NCBI GenBank assembly: GCA_030848705.1
Contig: JAUIZM010000013.1
Span: 310,001-374,000 of the forward strand
From: Heracleum sosnowskyi
Lineage: Eukaryota > Streptophyta > Magnoliopsida > Apiales > Apiaceae
Length of the DNA: 64,000 nt
Reading direction: 5' to 3'
Shown here piece by piece: positions 1 through 10,105 of the stretch. The translations under genes were made by a program, and so were the position numbers. Within the stretch, counting starts at the first letter, position 1; each line of letters begins with the position of its first letter. Below the pieces are notes generated by a model. It was not told the DNA's origin, did not search any database, and saw only the letters and a program-made list of their open reading frames with translations.

Positions 1-20
1 CTTGTAAAATAAGTCAAGAA

Positions 21-30
21 TAAAGCTTTA
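21..30. other. 10-bp perfect palindrome TAAAGCTTTA
   Basis: Present in most A and B monomers at bases 21-30 and contains AAGCTT. C monomers read TAAAGCTCTA and lack it. Variants that break it include the AAGTTTTACG type (10130 region, 13027 region) and the AAGCTTCACC, AAGATTTACG and AAAACTTTACG lineages. Confidence 0.85.
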
Positions 31-59
31 CGTGATTTTCATTCATTTATTGAGAGTAA

Positions 60-72
60 CCCTAAATCCTAA
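60..72 (+). other. Telomere-like CCCTAAA motif in each monomer (representative)
   Basis: CCCTAAATCCTAA is one exact plant-type telomere unit followed by a degenerate one (TTTAGGG on the other strand). A and B keep CCCTAAATCCTAA; C keeps CCCTAAAATCTAA, with CCCTAAA at 417-423. In some two-mers the C copy reads TCCTAAA instead. It is never a run of perfect units, so this is not telomeric DNA. Confidence 0.8.
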
Positions 73-110
73 CAAGTCAATGACGAGGCTCACAAGTTTT
101 ATCCTTATTC

Positions 111-118
111 TACATGTA
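111..118. other. 8-bp perfect palindrome TACATGTA
   Basis: Present in most A and B monomers at bases 111-118. The TAGATGTAAG variant breaks it, for example in the A monomers at 1083, 3963 and 15713. Confidence 0.85.
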
Positions 119-145
119 AGTATCTAAGCTCCAAACAAATTTTGT

Positions 146-153
146 GTTTAAAC
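146..153. other. 8-bp perfect palindrome GTTTAAAC
   Basis: Present in nearly all A and B monomers at bases 146-153. I noticed single-copy breaks at 1228 (GTCTAAAC), in the A of 5404 (GTTTACAC), in 35519 (GTTTATAC) and near 63230 (ATTTAAAC). Confidence 0.85.
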
Positions 154-182
154 AAGACAATAAAGAAGCTCTAAATTGATTA

Positions 183-364
183 CTTGTTGAATAAGTCGGG
201 AATAAAGCTTTACGTGATTTTCATTCATTTATTGAGAGTAACCCTAAATCCTAACAAGTCAATGACGAATCTCACAAGTTTTATCCTTATTCTACATGTA
301 AGTATCTACGCTCCAAACAAATTTTATGTTTAAACAAGACAATAAAGAAGCTCTAAATGGATTA
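183..364. repeat. Class B monomer (182 bp), reference copy
   Basis: Internal monomer, with head CTTGTTGAATAAGTCGGG. It occurs 0 to 7 times per unit, 109 copies in total. The last B before a C ends AAATGGATTA; a B followed by another B ends AAATTGATTA. Middle-region variants (GACGAAGCTC, GACGAATCTC, GCCGAAGCTC, GACGAAGATC, and CAAATC with GCTTAC) mark sub-lineages and were used to trace the larger duplications. GC is about 31% by hand count. Confidence 0.97.
185..201 (+). promoter_or_regulatory. CENP-B-box-like 17-mer in the B head (representative)
   Basis: The 17-mer TGTTGAATAAGTCGGGA matches 7 of the 9 essential bases of the mammalian CENP-B box (nTTCGnnnnAnnCGGGn): the full CGGG, the central A, and the third and fifth positions. 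Bases 2 and 4 mismatch. It recurs at monomer bases 3-19 of most B and C monomers. Class A scores only 4 of 9 because CGGG reads CAAG. Some sub-lineages break the core (CGAG, CAGG, CGCG). Protein binding is not shown, and a true CENP-B is not expected outside animals. Confidence 0.3.
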
Positions 365-541
365 CTTGTTGCGTAAGTCGGGAATAAAGCTCTAAGTGGT
401 TTGAACTGAGAGGAAACCCTAAAATCTAAAAAGTTGGTAATGTGTATATGAAATTAATTGCTTATTCAATAAGTAAATATCTAAGGGTAAATCAAGTTCA
501 TTTTTGTTTAAAAAGTCAATAATGAAGATCTAAATGAATTT
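365..541. repeat. Class C monomer (177 bp), diverged unit-closing copy
   Basis: Last monomer of each unit, 123 copies, about 27% GC by hand count. Its first 27 bases match B except at variable base 8-9 (here GCG for GAA). It then diverges: CTCTAAGTGGTTTG replaces CTTTACGTGATTTTC, there is a net loss of about 7 bp before CCCTAAA, and most of the 3' half is different. By eye the A/B-to-C identity is roughly 60-65%. The head, CCCTAAA (417-423) and the GAAGCTCTAAATG-like tail are the best-kept parts. Sub-lineages are marked by AATCAAGTTC, AATCAATTTC or AATCAGGTTC and by AATGAAGCTC or AACGAAGATC near the end. Confidence 0.97.
452..473. other. Dyad cluster in C: AATTAATT and CTTATT-C-AATAAG
   Basis: AATTAATT (452-459) is a perfect palindrome. 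CTTATTCAATAAG (461-473) has 6-bp inverted arms around one base. Both recur in most C monomers. One C sub-lineage (GAATTTAATTGCTTAGTCAATAAG, first in the unit at 542) has lost both symmetries. One bracketed crossover (50947-50965) falls here. Confidence 0.75.
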
Positions 542-1623
542 CTTGTAAAATAAGTCAAGAATAAAGCTTTACGTGATTTTCATTCATTTATTGAGTGTAA
601 CCCTAAATCCTAACAAGTCAATGACGAGGCTCACAAGTTTTATCCTTATTCTAGATGTAAGTATCTAAGCTCCAAACAAATTTTATGTTTAAACAAGACA
701 ATAAAGAAGCTCTAAATTGATTACTTGTTGAATAAGTCGGGAATAAAGCTTTACGTGATTTTCATTCATTTATTGAGAGTAACCCTAAATCCTAACAAGT
801 CAATGCCGAAGCTCACAAGTTTTATCCTTATTCTACATGTAAGTATCTACGCTCCAAACAAATTTTATGTTTAAACAAGACAATAAAGAAGCTCTAAATG
901 GATTACTTGTTGCATAAGTCGGGAATAAAGCTCTAAGTGGTTTGGATTGAGATGAAACCCTAAAATCTAAGAAGTTGGTAATGTGTATATGAATTTAATT
1001 GCTTAGTCAATAAGTAAATATCTAAGGGTAAATCAATTTCATTTTTATTTAAAAAGTCAATAACGAAGATCTAAATGAATTTCTTGTAAAATAAGTCAAG
1101 AATAAAGCTTTACGTGATTTTCATTCATTTATTGTGAGTAACCCTAAATCCTAACAAGTCAATGACGAGGCTCACGAGTTTTATCCTTATTCTAGATGTA
1201 AGTATCTAAGCTCCAAACAAATTTTATGTCTAAACAAGACAATAAAGAAGCTCTAAATTGATTACTTGTTGAATAAGTCGGGAATAAAGCTTTACGTGAT
1301 TTTCATTCATTTATTGAGAGTAACCCTAAATCCTAACAAGTCAATGACGAAGCTCACAAGTTTTATCCTTATTCTACATGTAAGTATCTAAGCTCCAAAC
1401 AAATTTTATGTTTAAACAAGACAATAAAGAAGCTCTAAATGGATTACTTGTTGAATAAGTCGGGAATAAAGCTCTAAGTGGTTTGAATTGAGAGGAAACC
1501 CTAAAATCTAAAAAGTTGGTAATGTGTATATGAAATTAATTGCTTATTCAATAAGTAAATATCTAAGGGTAAATCAAGTTCATTTTTATTTAAAAAGTCA
1601 ATAATGAAGCTCTAAATGAATTT

Positions 1624-1982
1624 CTTGTAAAATAAGTCGGGAATAAAGCTTTACGTGATTTTCATTCATTTATTGAGAGTAACCCTAAATCCTAACAAGT
1701 CAATGACGAAGCTCAAAAGTTTTATCCTTATTCTACATGTAAGTATCTAAGCTCCAAACAAATTTTATGTTTAAACAAGACAATAAAGAAGCTCTAAATG
1801 GATTACTTTTTGAATAAGTCGGGAATAAAGCTCTAAGTGGTTTGAATTGAGAGGAAATCCTAAAATCTAAAAAGTTGGTAATGTGTATATGAAATTAATT
1901 TCTTATTCAATAAGTAAATATCTAAGGGTAAATCAAGTTCATTTTTATTTAAAAAGTCAATAATGAAGCTCTAAATGAATTT
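1624..1982. repeat. Two-mer with chimeric A/B first monomer
   Basis: The 182-bp monomer starts with the A signature at bases 6-7 but has the B signature GG at bases 16-17, then B-type GAAGCTC and the tail AAATGGATTA. It is an A/B recombinant with the breakpoint between 1630 and 1639, so one full 182-bp monomer was lost in register from a three-mer. The same lineage recurs at 4504, 16254, 19134, 20934, 23816, 25616, 28496, 30296, 33178, 35519, 42744, 45624, 47424, 50305, 51564, 54445, 55704, 58585, 59844 and 61644. Confidence 0.9.
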
Positions 1983-2339
1983 CTTGTAAAATAAGTCAAG
2001 AATAAAGCTTTACGTGATTTTCATTCATTTTGAGAGTAACCCTAAATCCTAACAAGTCAATGACGAGGCTCACAAGTTTTATCCTTATTCTACATGTAAA
2101 TATCTAAGCTCCAAACAAATTTAATGTTTAAACAAAACAATAAAGAAGCTCTAAATGGATTACTTGTTGAATAAGTCGGGAATAAAGCTCTAAGTGGTTT
2201 GGATTGAGAGTAAACCCTAAAATCTAAAAAGTTGGTAATGTGTATATGAAATTAATTGCTTATTCAATAAGTAAATATCTAACGGTAAATCAAGTTCATT
2301 TTTATTAAAAAAGTCAATAACGAAGATCTAAATGAATTT
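1983..2339. repeat. Two-mer with 2-bp deletion (357 bp)
   Basis: A second, independent two-mer lineage. Its first monomer keeps the A head and GAGGCTC but has the pre-C tail AAATGGATTA, so the A-to-B switch lies further downstream than in the 1624 lineage. It is marked by AATTTAATGTTTAAACAAAAC and, in C, by GAGAGTAAACCC and AACGGTAAATC. A 2-bp loss turns CATTTATTGAG into CATTTTGAG. The deletion is shared by 16613, 25975, 43103 and 62003 and is absent from 21294, 24175, 30655, 33537, 47783 and later relatives. Confidence 0.9.
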
Positions 2340-2880
2340 CTTGTAAAATAAGTCAAGAATAAAGCTTTACGTGATTTTCATTCATTTACTGAGAGTAACC
2401 CTAAATCCTAACAAGTCAATGACGAGGCTCACAAGCTTTATCCTTATTCTACATGTAAGTATCTAAGCTCCAAAAAAATTTCATGTTTAAACAAGACAAT
2501 GAAGAAGTTCTAAATTGATTACTTGTTGAATAAGTCGGGAATAAAGCTTTACGTGATTTTCATTCATTTATTGAGAGTAACCCTAAATCCTAACAAATCA
2601 ATGACGAAGCTTACAAGTTTTATCCTTATTCTACATGTAAGTATCTAAACTCCAAACAAATTTTATGTTTAAACAAGACAATAAAGAAGCTCTAAATGGA
2701 TTACTTGTTGAATAAGTCAGGAATAAAGCTCTAAGTGGTTTGAATTGAAAGGAAACCCTAAAATCTAAAAAGTTGGTAATGTGTATATGAAATTAATTTC
2801 TTATTCAATAAGTAAATATCTAAGGGTAAATCAGGTTCATTTTTATTTAAAAAGTCAATAATGAAGCTCTAAATGAATTT

Positions 2881-4862
2881 CTTGTAAAATAAGTCAAGAA
2901 TAAAGCTTTACGTGATTTTCATTCATTTATTGAGAGTAACCCTAAATCCTAACAAGTCAATGACGAGGCTCACGAGTTTTATCCTTATTCTACATGTAAG
3001 TATCTAAGCTCCAAACAAATTTTATGTTTAAACAAGACAATAAAGAAGCTCTAAATTGATTACTTGTTGAATAAGTCGGGAATAAAGCTTTACGTGATTT
3101 TCATTCATTTATTGAGAGTAACCCTAAATCCTAACAAGTCAATGACGAATCTCACAAGTTTTATCCTTATTCTACATGTAAGTATCTACGCTCCAAACAA
3201 ATTTTATGTTTAAACAAGACAATAAAGAAGCTCTAAATGGATTACTTGTTGCGTAAGTCGGGAATAAAGCTCTAAGTGGTTTGAACTGAGAGGAAACCCT
3301 AAAATCTAAAAAGTTGGTAATGTGTATATGAAATTAATTGCTTATTCAATAAGTAAATATCTAAGGGTAAATCAAGTTCATTTTTGTTTAAAAAGTCAAT
3401 AATGAAGATCTAAATGAATTTCTTGTAAAATAAGTCAAGAATAAAGCTTTACGTGATTTTCATTCATTTATTGAGTGTAACCCTAAATCCTAACAAGTCA
3501 ATGACGAGGCTCACAAGTTTTATCATTATTCTACATGTAAGTATCTAAGCTCCAAACAAATTTTATGTTTAAACAAGACAATAAAGAAGCTCTAAATTGA
3601 TTACTTGTTGAATAAGTCGGGAATAAAGCTTTACGTGATTTTCATTCATTTATTGAGAGTAACCCTAAATCCTAACAAGTCAATGCCGAAGCTCACAAGT
3701 TTTATCCTTATTCTACATGTAAGTATCTACGCTCCAAACAAATTTTATGTTTAAACAAGACAATAAAGAAGCTCTAAATGAATTACTTGTTGCATAAGTC
3801 GGGAATAAAGCTCTAAGTGGTTTGGATTGAGATGAAACCCTAAAATCTAAAAAGTTGGTAATGTGTATATGAATTTAATTGCTTAGTCAATAAGTAAATA
3901 TCTAAGGGTAAATCAATTTCATTTTTATTTAAAAAGTCAATAACGAAGATCTAAATGAATTTCTTGTAAAATAAGTCAAGAATAAAGCTTTACGTGATTT
4001 TCATTCATTTATTGAGAGTAACCCTAAATCCTAACAAGTCAATGACGAGGCTCACGAGTTTTATCCTTATTCTAGATGTAAGTATCTAAGCTCCAAACAA
4101 ATTTTATGTTTAAACAAGACAATAAAGAAGCTCTAAATTGATTACTTGTTGAATAAGTCGAGAATAAAGCTTTACGTGATTTTCATTCATTTATTGAGAG
4201 TAACCCTAAATCCTAACAAGTCAATGACGAAGCTCACAAGTTTTATCCTTATTCTACATGTAAGTATCTAAGCTCCAAACAAATTTTATGTTTAAACAAG
4301 ACAATAAAGAAGCTCTAAATGGATTACTTGTTGAATAAGTCGGGAATAAAGCTCTAAGTGGTTTGAATTGAGAGGAAACCCTAAAATCTAAAAAGTTGGT
4401 AATGTGTATATGAAATTAATTGCTTATTAAATAAGTAAATATCTAAGGGTTAATCAAGTTCATTTTTATTTAAAAAGTCAATAATGAAGCTCTAAATGAA
4501 TTTCTTGTAAAATAAGTCGGGAATAAAGCTTTACGTGATTTTCATTCATTTATTGAGAGTAACCCTAAATCCTAACAAGTCAATGACGAAGCTCAAAAGT
4601 TTTATCCTTATTCTACATGTAAGTATCTAAGCTCCAAACAAATTTTATGTTTAAACAAGACAATAAAGAAGCTCTAAATGGATTACTTGTTGAATAAGTC
4701 GGGAATAAAGCTCTAAGTGGTTTGAATTGAGAGGAAATCCTAAAATCTAAAAAGTTGGTAATGTGTATATGAAATTAATTGCTTATTCAATAAGTAAATA
4801 TCTAAGGGTAAATCAAGTTCATTTTTTTAAAAAAAGTCAATAATGAAGCTCTAAATGAATTT
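2881..4862. repeat. 2880-bp super-repeat, partial copy 2
   Basis: Units at 2881, 3422, 3963 (three-mers) and 4504 (two-mer) match 1-1982 unit for unit. The series then switches to a different three-mer lineage at 4863. The C of the 4504 unit carries the T7A7 tract (4822-4835) in place of TTTTTATTTAAAAA. From 3063 on, this region pairs with 34078 onward at an offset of 31015 bp. Confidence 0.93.
4822..4835. other. T7A7 palindromic tract in a C monomer
   Basis: The usual C sequence TTTTTATTTAAAAA here reads as seven T then seven A, a 14-bp perfect palindrome. The same form recurs in the C of 5404, 19134, 28496, 35519, 36419 and 45624. Longer forms (T9A5 or T9A6) occur at 21252, 30614 and 47742. 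Confidence 0.85.
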
Positions 4863-7208
4863 CTTGTAAAATAAGTCAAGAATAAAGCTTTACGTGATTT
4901 TCATTCATTTATTGAGAGTAACCCTAAATCCTAACAAGTCAATGACGAGGCTCACAAGTTTTATCCTTATTCTACATGTAAGTATCTAAGCTCCAAACAA
5001 ATTTTGTGTTTAAACAAGACAATAAAGAAGCTCTAAATTGATTACTTGTTGAATAAGTCGGGAATAAAGCTTTACGTGATTTTCATTCATTTATTGAGAG
5101 TAACCCTAAATCCTAACAAGTCAATGACGAAGATCACAAGTTTTATCCTTATTCTACATGTAAGTATCTAAGCTCCAAACAAATTTTATGTTTAAACAAG
5201 ACAATAAAGAAGCTCTAAATGGATTACTTGTTGAATAAGTCGGGAATAAAGCTCTAAATGGTTTGGATTGAGAGGAAACCCTAAAATCTAAAAAGTTGGT
5301 AATGTGTATATGAAATTAATTGCTTATTCAATAAGTAAATATCTAAGGGTAAATCAAGTTCATTTTTATTTAAAAAGTCAATAATGAAGCTCTAAATGAA
5401 TTTCTTGTAAAATAAGTCAAGAATAAAGCTTTACGTGATTTTCATTCATTTATTGAGAGTAACCCTAAATCCTAACAAGTCAATGACGAGGCTCACAAGT
5501 TTTATCCTTATTCTACATGTAAGTATCTAACCTCCAAACAAATTTTATGTTTACACAAGACAATAAAGAAGCTCTAAATTGATTACTTGTTGAATAAGTC
5601 GGGAATAAAGCTTTACGTGATTTTCATTCATTTATTGAGAGTAACCCTAAATCCTAACAAGTCAATGACGAGGCTCACAAGTTTTATCCTTATTCTACAT
5701 GTAAGTATCTAAGCTCCAAACAAATTTTATGTTTAAACAAGACAATAAAGAAGCTCTAAATTGATTACTTGTTGAATAAGTCGGGAATAAAGCTTTACGT
5801 GATTTTCATTCATTTATTGAGAGTAACCCTAAATCCTAACAAGCCAATGACGAAGCTCACAAGTTTTATCCTTATTCTACATGTAAGTATCTAAGCTCCA
5901 AACAAATTTTATGTTTAAACAAGACAATAAAGAAGCTCTAAATGGATTACTTGTTGAATAAGTCGGGAATAAAGCTCTAAGTGGTTTGAATTGAGAGGAA
6001 ATCCTAAAATCTAAAAAGTTGGTAATGTGTATATGAAATTAATTGCTTATTCAATAAGTAAATATCTAAGGGTAAATCAAGTTCATTTTTTTAAAAAAAG
6101 TCAATAATGAAGCTCTAAATGAATTTCTTGTAAAATAAGTCAAGAATAAAGCTTTACGTGATTTTCATTCATTTATTGAGAGTAACCCTAAATCCTAACA
6201 AGTCAATGACGAGGCTCACAAGTTTTATCCTTATTCTACATGTAAGTATCTAAGCTCCAAACAAATTTTGTGTTTAAACAAGACAATAAAGAAGCTCTAA
6301 ATTGATTACTTGTTGAATAAGTCGGGAATAAAGCTTTACGTGATTTTCATTCATTTATTGAGAGTAACCCTAAATCCTAACAAGTCAATGACGAAGATCA
6401 CAAGTTTTATCCTTATTCTACATGTAAGTATCTAAGCTCCAAACAAATTTTATGTTTAAACAAGACAATAAAGAAGCTCTAAATGGATTACTTGTTGAAT
6501 AAGTCGGGAATAAAGCTCTAAATGGTTTGGATTGAGAGGAAACCCTAAAATCTAAAAAGTTGGTAATGTGTATATGAAATTAATTGCTTATTCAATAAGT
6601 AAATATCTAAGGGTAAATCAAGTTCATTTTTATTTAAAAAGTCAATAATGAAGCTCTAAATGAATTTCTTGTAAAATAAGTCAAGAATAAAGCTTTACGT
6701 GATTTTCATTCATTTATTGAGAGTAACCCTAAATCCTAACAAGTCAATGACGAGGCTCACAAGTTTTATCCTTATTCTACATGTAAGTATCTAACCTCCA
6801 AACAAATTTTATGTTTAAACAAGACAATAAAGAAGCTCTAAATTGATTACTTGTTGAATAAGTCGGGAATAAAGCTTTACGTGATTTTCATTCATTTATT
6901 GAGAGTAACCCTAAATCCTAACAAGCCAATGACGAAGCTCACAAGTTTTATCCTTATTCTACATGTAAGTATCTAAGCTCCAAACAAATTTTATGTTTAA
7001 ACAAGACAATAAAGAAGCTCTAAATGGATTACTTGTTGAATAAGTCGGGAATAAAGCTCTAAGTGGTTTGGATTGAGAGGAAACCCTAAAATCTAAAAAG
7101 TTGTTAATGTGTATATGAAATTAATTGCTTATTCAATAAGTAAATATCTAAGGGTAAATCAAGTTCATTTTTATTTAAAAAGTCAATAATGAAGCTCTAA
7201 ATGAATTT
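4863..7208. repeat. Mixed block: three-mer, four-mer, three-mer, three-mer
   Basis: Units at 4863 (541), 5404 (723), 6127 (541) and 6668 (541). The pair 4863+5404 and the pair 6127+6668 are a 1264-bp tandem duplication: both have GTGTTTAAAC in the first A, GAAGATC in B, CTAACCTCC in the next A and CAAGCC in the last B. The first copy holds one extra B (5586-5767). The whole block recurs at 35878-38223 at an offset of 31015. Confidence 0.92.
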
Positions 7209-8841
7209 CTTGTAAAATAAGTCAAGAATAAAGCTTTACGTGATTTTTATTCATTTATTGAGAGTAACCCTAAATCCTAACAAGTCAATGACGAGGCTCA
7301 CAAGTTTTATCCTTATTCTACATGTATGTATCTAAGCTCCAAACAAATTTTATGTTTAAACAAGACAATAAAGAAGCTCTAAATTGATTACTTGTTGAAT
7401 AAGTCGGGAATAAAGCTTTACGTGATTTTCATTCATTTATTGAGAGTAACCCTAAATCCTAACAAGTCAATGACGAGGCTCACAAGTTTTATCCTTATTC
7501 TACATGTACGTATCTAAGCTCCAAGCAAATTTTATGTTTAAACAAGACAATAAAGAAGCTCTAAATTGATTACTTGTTGAATAAGTCGAGAATAAAGCTT
7601 CACCTGATTTTCATTCATTTATTGAGAGTAACCCTAAATCCTAACAAGTCAATGACGAGGCTCACAAGTTTTATCCTTATTCTACATGTAAGTATCTAAG
7701 CTCCAAACAAATTTTATGTTTAAACAAGACAATAAAGAAGCTCTAAATTGATTACTTGTTGAATAAGTCGGGAATAAAGCTTTACGTGATTTTCATTCAT
7801 TTATTGAGAGTAACCCTAAATCCTAACAAGTCAATGACGAGGCTCACAAGTTTTATCCTTATTCTACATGTAAGTATCTAAGCTCCAAACAAATTTTATG
7901 TTTAAACAAGACAATAAAGAAGCTCTAAATTGATTACTTGTTGAATAAGTCGGGAATAAAGCTTTACGTGATTTTCATTCATTTATTGAGAGTAACCCTA
8001 AATCCTAACAAGTCAATGACGAGGCTCACAAGTTTTATCCTTATTCTACATGTAAGTATCTAAGCTCCAAGCAAATTTTATGTTTAAACAAGACAATAAA
8101 GAAGCTCTAAATTGATTACTTGTTGAATAAGTCGGGAATAAAGCTTCACCTGATTTTCATTCATTTATTGAGAGTAACCCTAAATCCTAACAAGTCAATG
8201 ACGAGGCTCACAAGTTTTATCCTTATTCTACATGTAAGTATCTAAGCTCCAAACAAATTTTATGTTTAAACAAGACAATAAAGAAGCTCTAAATTGATTA
8301 CTTGTTGAAGAAGTCGGGAATAAAGATTTACGTGATTTTCATTCATTTATTGAGAGTAACCCTAAATCCTAACAAGTCAATGACGAGGCTCACAAGTTTT
8401 ATCCTTATTCTACATGTAAGTATCTAAGCTCCAAACAAATTTTATGTTTAAACAAGACAATAAAGAAGCTCTAAATTGATTACTTGTTGAATAAGTCGGG
8501 AATAAAGATTTACGTGATTTTCATTCATTTATTGAGAGTAACCCTAAATCCTAACAAGTCAATGACGAAGATCACAAGTTTTATCCTTATTCTACATGTA
8601 AGTATCTAAGCTCCAAACAAATTTTATGTTTAAACAAGACAATAAAGAAGCTCTAAATGGATTACTTGTTGAATAAGTCGGGAATAAAGCTCTAAGTGGT
8701 TTGGATTGAGAGGAAACCCTAAAATCTAAAAAGTTGGTAATGTGTATATGAAATTAATTGCTTATTCAATAAGTAAATATCTAAGGGTAAATCAAGTTCA
8801 TTTTTATTTAAAAAGTCAATAATGAAGCTCTAAATGAATTT
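7209..8841. repeat. Nine-mer unit A-B7-C (1633 bp)
   Basis: Monomers start at 7209, 7391, 7573, 7755, 7937, 8119, 8301, 8483 and 8665. Seven B copies in a row make this, with its duplicate at 10106, the longest unit in the window. An internal 546-bp (three-monomer) duplication is visible: a monomer with CCAAGCAAAT followed by one with CTTCACCTG occurs at 7391/7573 and again at 7937/8119. GAATAAAGATTTACG marks the last two B copies. Confidence 0.93.
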
Positions 8842-10105
8842 CTTGTAAAATAAGTCAAGAATAAAGCTTTACGTGATTTTCATTCATTTATTGAGAGTAA
8901 CCCTAAATCCTAACAAGTCAATGACGAGGCTCACAAGTTTTATCCTTATTCTACATGTAAGTATCTAAGCTCCAAACAAATTTTATGTTTAAACAAGACA
9001 ATAAAGAAGCTCTAAATTGATTACTTGTTGAATAAGTCGGGAATAAAGCTTTACGTGATTTTCATTCATTTATTGAGAGTAACCCTAAATCCTAACAAGT
9101 CAATGACGAAGATCACAAGTTTTATCCTTATTCTACATGTAAGTATCTAAGCTCCAAACAAATTTTATGTTTAAACAAGACAATAAAGAAGCTCTAAATG
9201 GATTACTTGTTGAATAAGTCGGGAATAAAGCTCTAAGTGGTTTGGATTTAGAGGAAACCCTAAAATCTAAAAAGTTGGTAATGTGTATATGAAATTAATT
9301 GCTTATTCAATAAGTAAATATCTAAGGGTAAATCAAGTTCATTTTTATTTAAAAAGTCAATGATGAAGCTCTAAATGAATTTCTTGTAAAATAAGTCAAG
9401 AATAAAGCTTTACGTGATTTTCATTCATTTATTGAGAGTAACCCTAAATCCTAACAAGTCAATGATGAGGCTCACAAGTTTTATCCTTATTCTACATGTA
9501 AGTATCTAAGCTCCAAACAAATTTTATGTTTAAACAAGACAATAAAGAAGCTCTAAATTGATTACTTGTTGAATAAGTCGGGAATAAAGCTTTACGTGAT
9601 TTTCATTCACTTATTGAGAGTAACCCTAAATCCTAACAAGTCAATGACGAGGCTCACAAGTTTTATCCTTATTCTACATGTAAGTATCTAAGCTCCAAAC
9701 AAATTTTATGTTTAAACAAGACAATAAAGAAGCTCTAAATTGATTACTTGTTGAATAAGTCGGGAATAAAGCTTTACGTGATTTTCATTCATTTATTGAG
9801 AGTAACCCTAAATCCTAACAAGTCAATGACGAAGATCACAAGTTTTATCCTTATTCTACATGTAAGTATCTAAGCTCCAAACAAATTTTATGTTTAAACA
9901 AGACAATAAAGAAGCTCTAAATGGATTACTTGTTGAATAAGTCGGGAATAAAGCTCTAAGTGGTTTGGATTTAGAGGAAACCCTAAAATCTAAAAAGTTG
10001 GTAATGTGTATATGAAATTAATTGCTTATTCAATAAGTAAATATCTAAGGGTAAATCAAGTTCATTTTTATTTAAAAAGTCAATAATGAAGCTCTAAATG
10101 AATTA
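8842..10105. repeat. Three-mer and four-mer following the nine-mer
   Basis: Units at 8842 (541) and 9383 (723), marked by GGATTTAGAGG in C, GATGAGGCTC in the A of 9383 and CATTCACTTATTG in its first B. With the nine-mer they form copy 1 of a 2897-bp block (7209-10105). Confidence 0.92.

Larger units (their letters stand above)
1..182. repeat. Class A monomer (182 bp), reference copy
   Basis: First monomer of a unit. Its diagnostic head is CTTGTAAAATAAGTCAAG; it usually reads GAGGCTCAC in the middle and ends AAATTGATTA when a B follows. It differs from B at only a handful of positions, chiefly monomer bases 6, 7, 16 and 17. It carries the TAAAGCTTTA, TACATGTA and GTTTAAAC palindromes but lacks the CGGG core found in B and C heads. 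There are 123 complete copies, one per unit. This first copy has GTGTTTAAAC and CACAAG, like the A monomers at 4863 and 6127, whereas its B and C match the unit at 2881. The unit at 1-541 is therefore itself a hybrid, with a breakpoint between about 144 and 269. Confidence 0.97.
1..2880. repeat. 2880-bp super-repeat, copy 1 (16 monomers)
   Basis: Units start at 1, 542, 1083 (three-mers), 1624, 1983 (two-mers) and 2340 (three-mer): 541+541+541+359+357+541. The same ordered set of unit lineages restarts at 2881. Lineage marks: unit 1 has GACGAATCTC and TTGCGTAAG; unit 2 has GAGTGTAACC, GCCGAAGCTC and TTGCATAAG; unit 3 has CTAGATG in A; unit 6 has CAAGCTTTATCC in A, CAAATC in B and GTCAGGAATAAAG in C. 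Confidence 0.93.

Noticed and set aside
185..201. A genuine CENP-B box
   Set aside because: Two essential bases mismatch, and the box is known as functional in mammals; kept only as a CENP-B-box-like motif worth testing.
441..450. TATA-like promoter (TGTGTATATG) in C
   Set aside because: Expected by chance in DNA of this AT content; no associated gene or start signal. Satellite transcription is possible but nothing here shows it.
7391..8482. A separate repeat family in the B-rich zone
   Set aside because: All monomers are ordinary B copies with a few shared substitutions; only the copy number per unit is unusual.
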